Part shown: piece by piece, positions 8,041-9,582 of the stretch
Numbering within the stretch: the first letter of the stretch is position 1
How the letters are laid out: every line of letters starts with the position of its first letter
Assembly (NCBI GenBank): GCA_007134665.1
Contig: SLKH01000194.1
Location: forward strand, 1-9,582
Origin: Balneolaceae bacterium
GTDB taxonomy: Bacteria; Bacteroidota; Rhodothermia; Balneolales; Balneolaceae
Direction of reading: 5' to 3'
Length of the DNA stretch: 9,582 bases
Position numbers and translations under genes: made by a program
Notes under the pieces: generated by a model
Database searches by the model: none
Seen by the model: only the letters and a program-made list of their open reading frames with translations
Told to the model about the DNA's origin: nothing

Positions 8041-9327
8041 ATGAACCAAATTGTAAACGGTACCAGACAACTCAGGGGCAGCCTGACCTTACCACCCGAT
8101 AAATCCATTTCACACAGGGCAGCAATGTTTGCCGCAATAGCAGAAGGTGAAAGTGTTATACACAATTATTCTGATGCTGCAGATCCTCAAAGCACACTGG
8201 TATGTCTGAATCAGCTTGGGGTACCGGTAGAACAGCAAAATGGGACCGTTCGAATTTCCGGGGTTGGCCGCGATGGCCTTCAGGTACCGGCTGATGATCT
8301 TGATTGTGGCAATTCCGGAACGACCATGCGACTGCTGTCGGGGATACTTGCAGGGGCCGGAATAAAATCGAGATTAATCGGGGATGAGTCTTTAAGCAGC
8401 AGAACAATGCAGAGAATTATTACCCCACTAACTCAAATGGGCGCTTCCATAAAAGGGCAAAATGGAGATTATGCACCACTTGAAATTGATCATTCGGATA
8501 AACTCAGGGGTATACGTTACCCGTTACCGATAGCGAGTGCACAATTAAAATCAGCGGTACTTCTGGCAGGCCTTTTTGCTGAAGGTGATACGGAAGTTAT
8601 TGAATCGGTTCCCAGCCGGGACCATACTGAGCGGTTGTTGCAGCTTCCAGTAGAGAATTATGGCAGCTCTGTGATTATAAAGAGTAACAGAAGCCAACAT
8701 TTACCGACTCAGAACTATAACGTGCCAGGAGATTTCTCTGCAGCTGCATTTTGGATAGCAGCTGGGTCTATTCATCCTAATGCTGAAATTCTAATGAAGA
8801 ATGTAGGATTGAATCCAAGCCGGACAGCAGCTCTGAAAATATTGCAGGAGATGGGAGCGGATATCGAAATTGAACCCGGAACAGGTAATGCAATGGAACC
8901 AATGGGGGATGTTATTGTACGCAGTTCACAGCTCCGGGCAGTGAAACTCGATCCGGCTCTTATTCCCAATTGTATAGATGAATTGCCGATACTAATGGTT
9001 GCCATGTGTTTTGCGGAAGGCCGCTCCGAAATATCAGGTGCCGAAGAGTTACGGCATAAAGAAACTGACAGGTTGGCCGCAATGGCGAATGTGTTGAGAA
9101 TAGCAGGAGAAAAATTTGAAGAAAAAACGGACGGGATAATTATACAGGGTACCGGCAGCCATCAGCCCGGAGCAGGAGAATTTCAGAGTGAACACGATCA
9201 CAGAATTGCCATGTCGGCCGCTGTATTGGCAATGATGAGTGTGGGAAAATCTGAAATCATCAATGCTGAAGCAACAGCCATCTCCTACCCAAACTTTTGG
9301 GATGACCTAAAACTTTTAACCGGCTGA
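8041..9327 (+). CDS. aroA: 3-phosphoshikimate 1-carboxyvinyltransferase (EPSP synthase)
   Basis: AroA transfers the enolpyruvyl group of PEP to shikimate-3-phosphate, the sixth step of the shikimate pathway to chorismate, in the cytoplasm. The 428-residue length is standard. Visible motifs: PPDKSISHRA (18-27) with substrate-binding K21, S22 and R26; LDCGNSGTTMRLLSG (87-101), the first family signature; SLSSRTM with R121; SAQLKSA with Q168; VPGDFSAAAFWIAA (228-241); DELPI with catalytic D313; RHKETDRLAAM (338-348), a full match to the second family signature with E341 and R344; and DHRIAMS (386-392). The C-terminal motif is ISYPNFW, of the Bacillus-like SYP type rather than the E. coli SKTFP type. 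The loop GNSGTTMR is unlike the CP4-type GNAATGCR. The gene starts 3 nt after the TPR gene, so it is co-transcribed with it. No convincing terminator follows. Confidence 0.98.
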   Translation: MNQIVNGTRQLRGSLTLPPDKSISHRAAMFAAIAEGESVIHNYSDAADPQSTLVCLNQLGVPVEQQNGTVRISGVGRDGLQVPADDLDCGNSGTTMRLLSGILAGAGIKSRLIGDESLSSRTMQRIITPLTQMGASIKGQNGDYAPLEIDHSDKLRGIRYPLPIASAQLKSAVLLAGLFAEGDTEVIESVPSRDHTERLLQLPVENYGSSVIIKSNRSQHLPTQNYNVPGDFSAAAFWIAAGSIHPNAEILMKNVGLNPSRTAALKILQEMGADIEIEPGTGNAMEPMGDVIVRSSQLRAVKLDPALIPNCIDELPILMVAMCFAEGRSEISGAEELRHKETDRLAAMANVLRIAGEKFEEKTDGIIIQGTGSHQPGAGEFQSEHDHRIAMSAAVLAMMSVGKSEIINAEATAISYPNFWDDLKLLTG

Positions 9328-9437
9328 CAAAGTTCCGAAAGCAATCCGATGTTTTTCTTATCCTGGAAGGCCCCGGCCTGCCCATGAAACACTAATGTTA
9401 AAAGAAAGATAAAAATTTGTTGCCGGTTTAGTCTCAT
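9285..9437 (-). pseudogene. Possible truncated secreted-protein gene or small secreted peptide
   Basis: On the minus strand an ATG at 9437 opens a 50-codon frame ending in TAG at 9287-9285. It begins with a textbook signal peptide: basic start (MRLNRQQ), hydrophobic core (IFIFLLTLVF), then HGQAGAFQ with a plausible cleavage site after AGA. About 13 residues later (after about residue 36, LLSEL) the frame enters sequence antisense to the last codons of aroA and stops. The signal-peptide half lies entirely in the non-coding gap. This looks like the head of a secreted-protein gene whose body was lost and whose remnant now abuts aroA, or a genuine tiny secreted peptide, or coincidence. No ribosome site or promoter is obvious upstream on the minus strand. 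Confidence 0.3.
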
Positions 9438-9459
9438 TGATGCTGCTTTCAAATCTAAA

Positions 9460-9471
9460 CCTTAACCTTAA
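9460..9471. repeat. CCTTAA hexamer tandem pair
   Basis: CCTTAA occurs twice in direct succession (9460-9471), preceded by AA and followed by AC. Two copies alone could be chance, but low-complexity tracts of this kind are common in Bacteroidota intergenic DNA, and this one sits beside other repeat-like sequence at the right edge. Confidence 0.25.
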
Positions 9472-9486
9472 ACGTCAGTCCCCTGC

Positions 9487-9569
9487 CTTTCTCATTATCT
9501 CTCGTGGAGCAGAGCACCACTGCGGAACATTTCGCAGTAGAACAGCGAAACGAGAAAGACTCATGTTCC
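9487..9569. other. Compact zone of competing inverted repeats
   Basis: Five perfect complementary pairs lie within 83 bases: CTTTCTC (9487-9493) with GAGAAAG (9552-9558); TCTCGT (9500-9505) with ACGAGA (9550-9555); ACTGCG (9519-9524) with CGCAGT (9533-9538); TTTCGC (9530-9535) with GCGAAA (9545-9550); and GGAACAT (9524-9530) with ATGTTCC (9563-9569). Several exclude one another, so the element could switch between folds or be a non-coding repeat with imperfect symmetry. No oligo-T tract follows, so it is not a simple terminator. Function is not known; it may continue beyond the window. Confidence 0.4.
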
Positions 9570-9582
9570 ACTATCCACTATC
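9567..9582. repeat. TCCACTA heptamer tandem repeat, cut by window edge
   Basis: TCCACTA occurs at 9567-9573 and again at 9574-9580, and the last two bases (TC) begin a third copy. The period of 7 and the position at the very end suggest the start of a longer tandem array, of a kind I have the impression is common between genes in Bacteroidota. Only 2.3 copies are visible, so its true extent is unknown. Confidence 0.45.

Larger units (their letters stand above)
9328..9582. other. Non-coding gap downstream of aroA
   Basis: These 255 bases to the right edge contain no plus-strand gene I can support. They hold the signal-peptide half of a minus-strand frame (to 9437), a CCTTAA pair, a cluster of inverted repeats and a tandem heptamer. 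The short palindrome AGGCC-CC-GGCCT (9368-9379) has too small a loop and no T tract to be the aroA terminator. Confidence 0.6.

Noticed and set aside
8041..9327. Glyphosate-insensitive CP4-like (class II) EPSP synthase
   Set aside because: The PEP-binding loop reads GNSGTTMR, with glycine kept at the position where CP4-type enzymes have alanine.
9368..9379. AGGCC-CC-GGCCT palindrome as the aroA terminator
   Set aside because: The usable stem is about 4 bp once a loop is allowed, and no T tract follows on either strand.
9487..9582. Integron attC site or insertion-sequence end
   Set aside because: No GTTRRRY-type core, no transposase or integrase, and no target-site duplication can be seen within the window.

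Overview
The window carries six complete protein genes, all on the + strand, followed by about 250 bases of non-coding, repeat-like DNA at the right edge. Protein style points to the Bacteroidota/Balneolota (Rhodothermota) side of the FCB group: a BatA-type double-membrane-anchor VWA protein, a Bacteroidota-like two-CBS plus ACT-like protein, a very long exported TPR protein, start codons without clear Shine-Dalgarno sequences, and one upstream motif resembling the TTTG / TAnnTTTG Bacteroidota promoter. A Balneola-like organism is my best guess, by inference only.

Layout. Bases 1-150 are an upstream region with one candidate promoter. Bases 151-2268 encode a membrane-anchored BatA/VWA protein; 8 nt later, 2277-2867 encodes an unrecognised three-helix membrane protein, probably co-transcribed. 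A weak terminator-like hairpin (2896-2918) separates this pair from hflX (2942-4228, TTG start), a ribosome-associated GTPase. A CBS-domain protein (4286-4954) follows after 57 nt. After 92 nt comes a 996-residue exported protein made almost wholly of TPR repeats (5047-8037), and only 3 nt after its stop begins aroA (8041-9327), the EPSP synthase of the shikimate pathway.

How the genes work together. Three or four transcription units are likely: batA-like with its small membrane partner (cell envelope), hflX with the CBS gene (stress or small-molecule sensing, loosely spaced), and TPR-aroA (tight operon). The set mixes envelope, translation-rescue and core metabolism functions and looks like ordinary chromosomal housekeeping DNA rather than an island. 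I see no mobile element, CRISPR array, tRNA or rRNA.

The parts least explained are at the right end: a 50-codon minus-strand reading frame with a convincing signal-peptide start that runs antisense into the end of aroA, a compact zone of mutually exclusive hairpins (9487-9569), and a 7-bp tandem repeat cut by the window edge. The uncharacterised 196-residue membrane protein is the best candidate for undescribed protein function. I did not find a clear novel multi-gene system.
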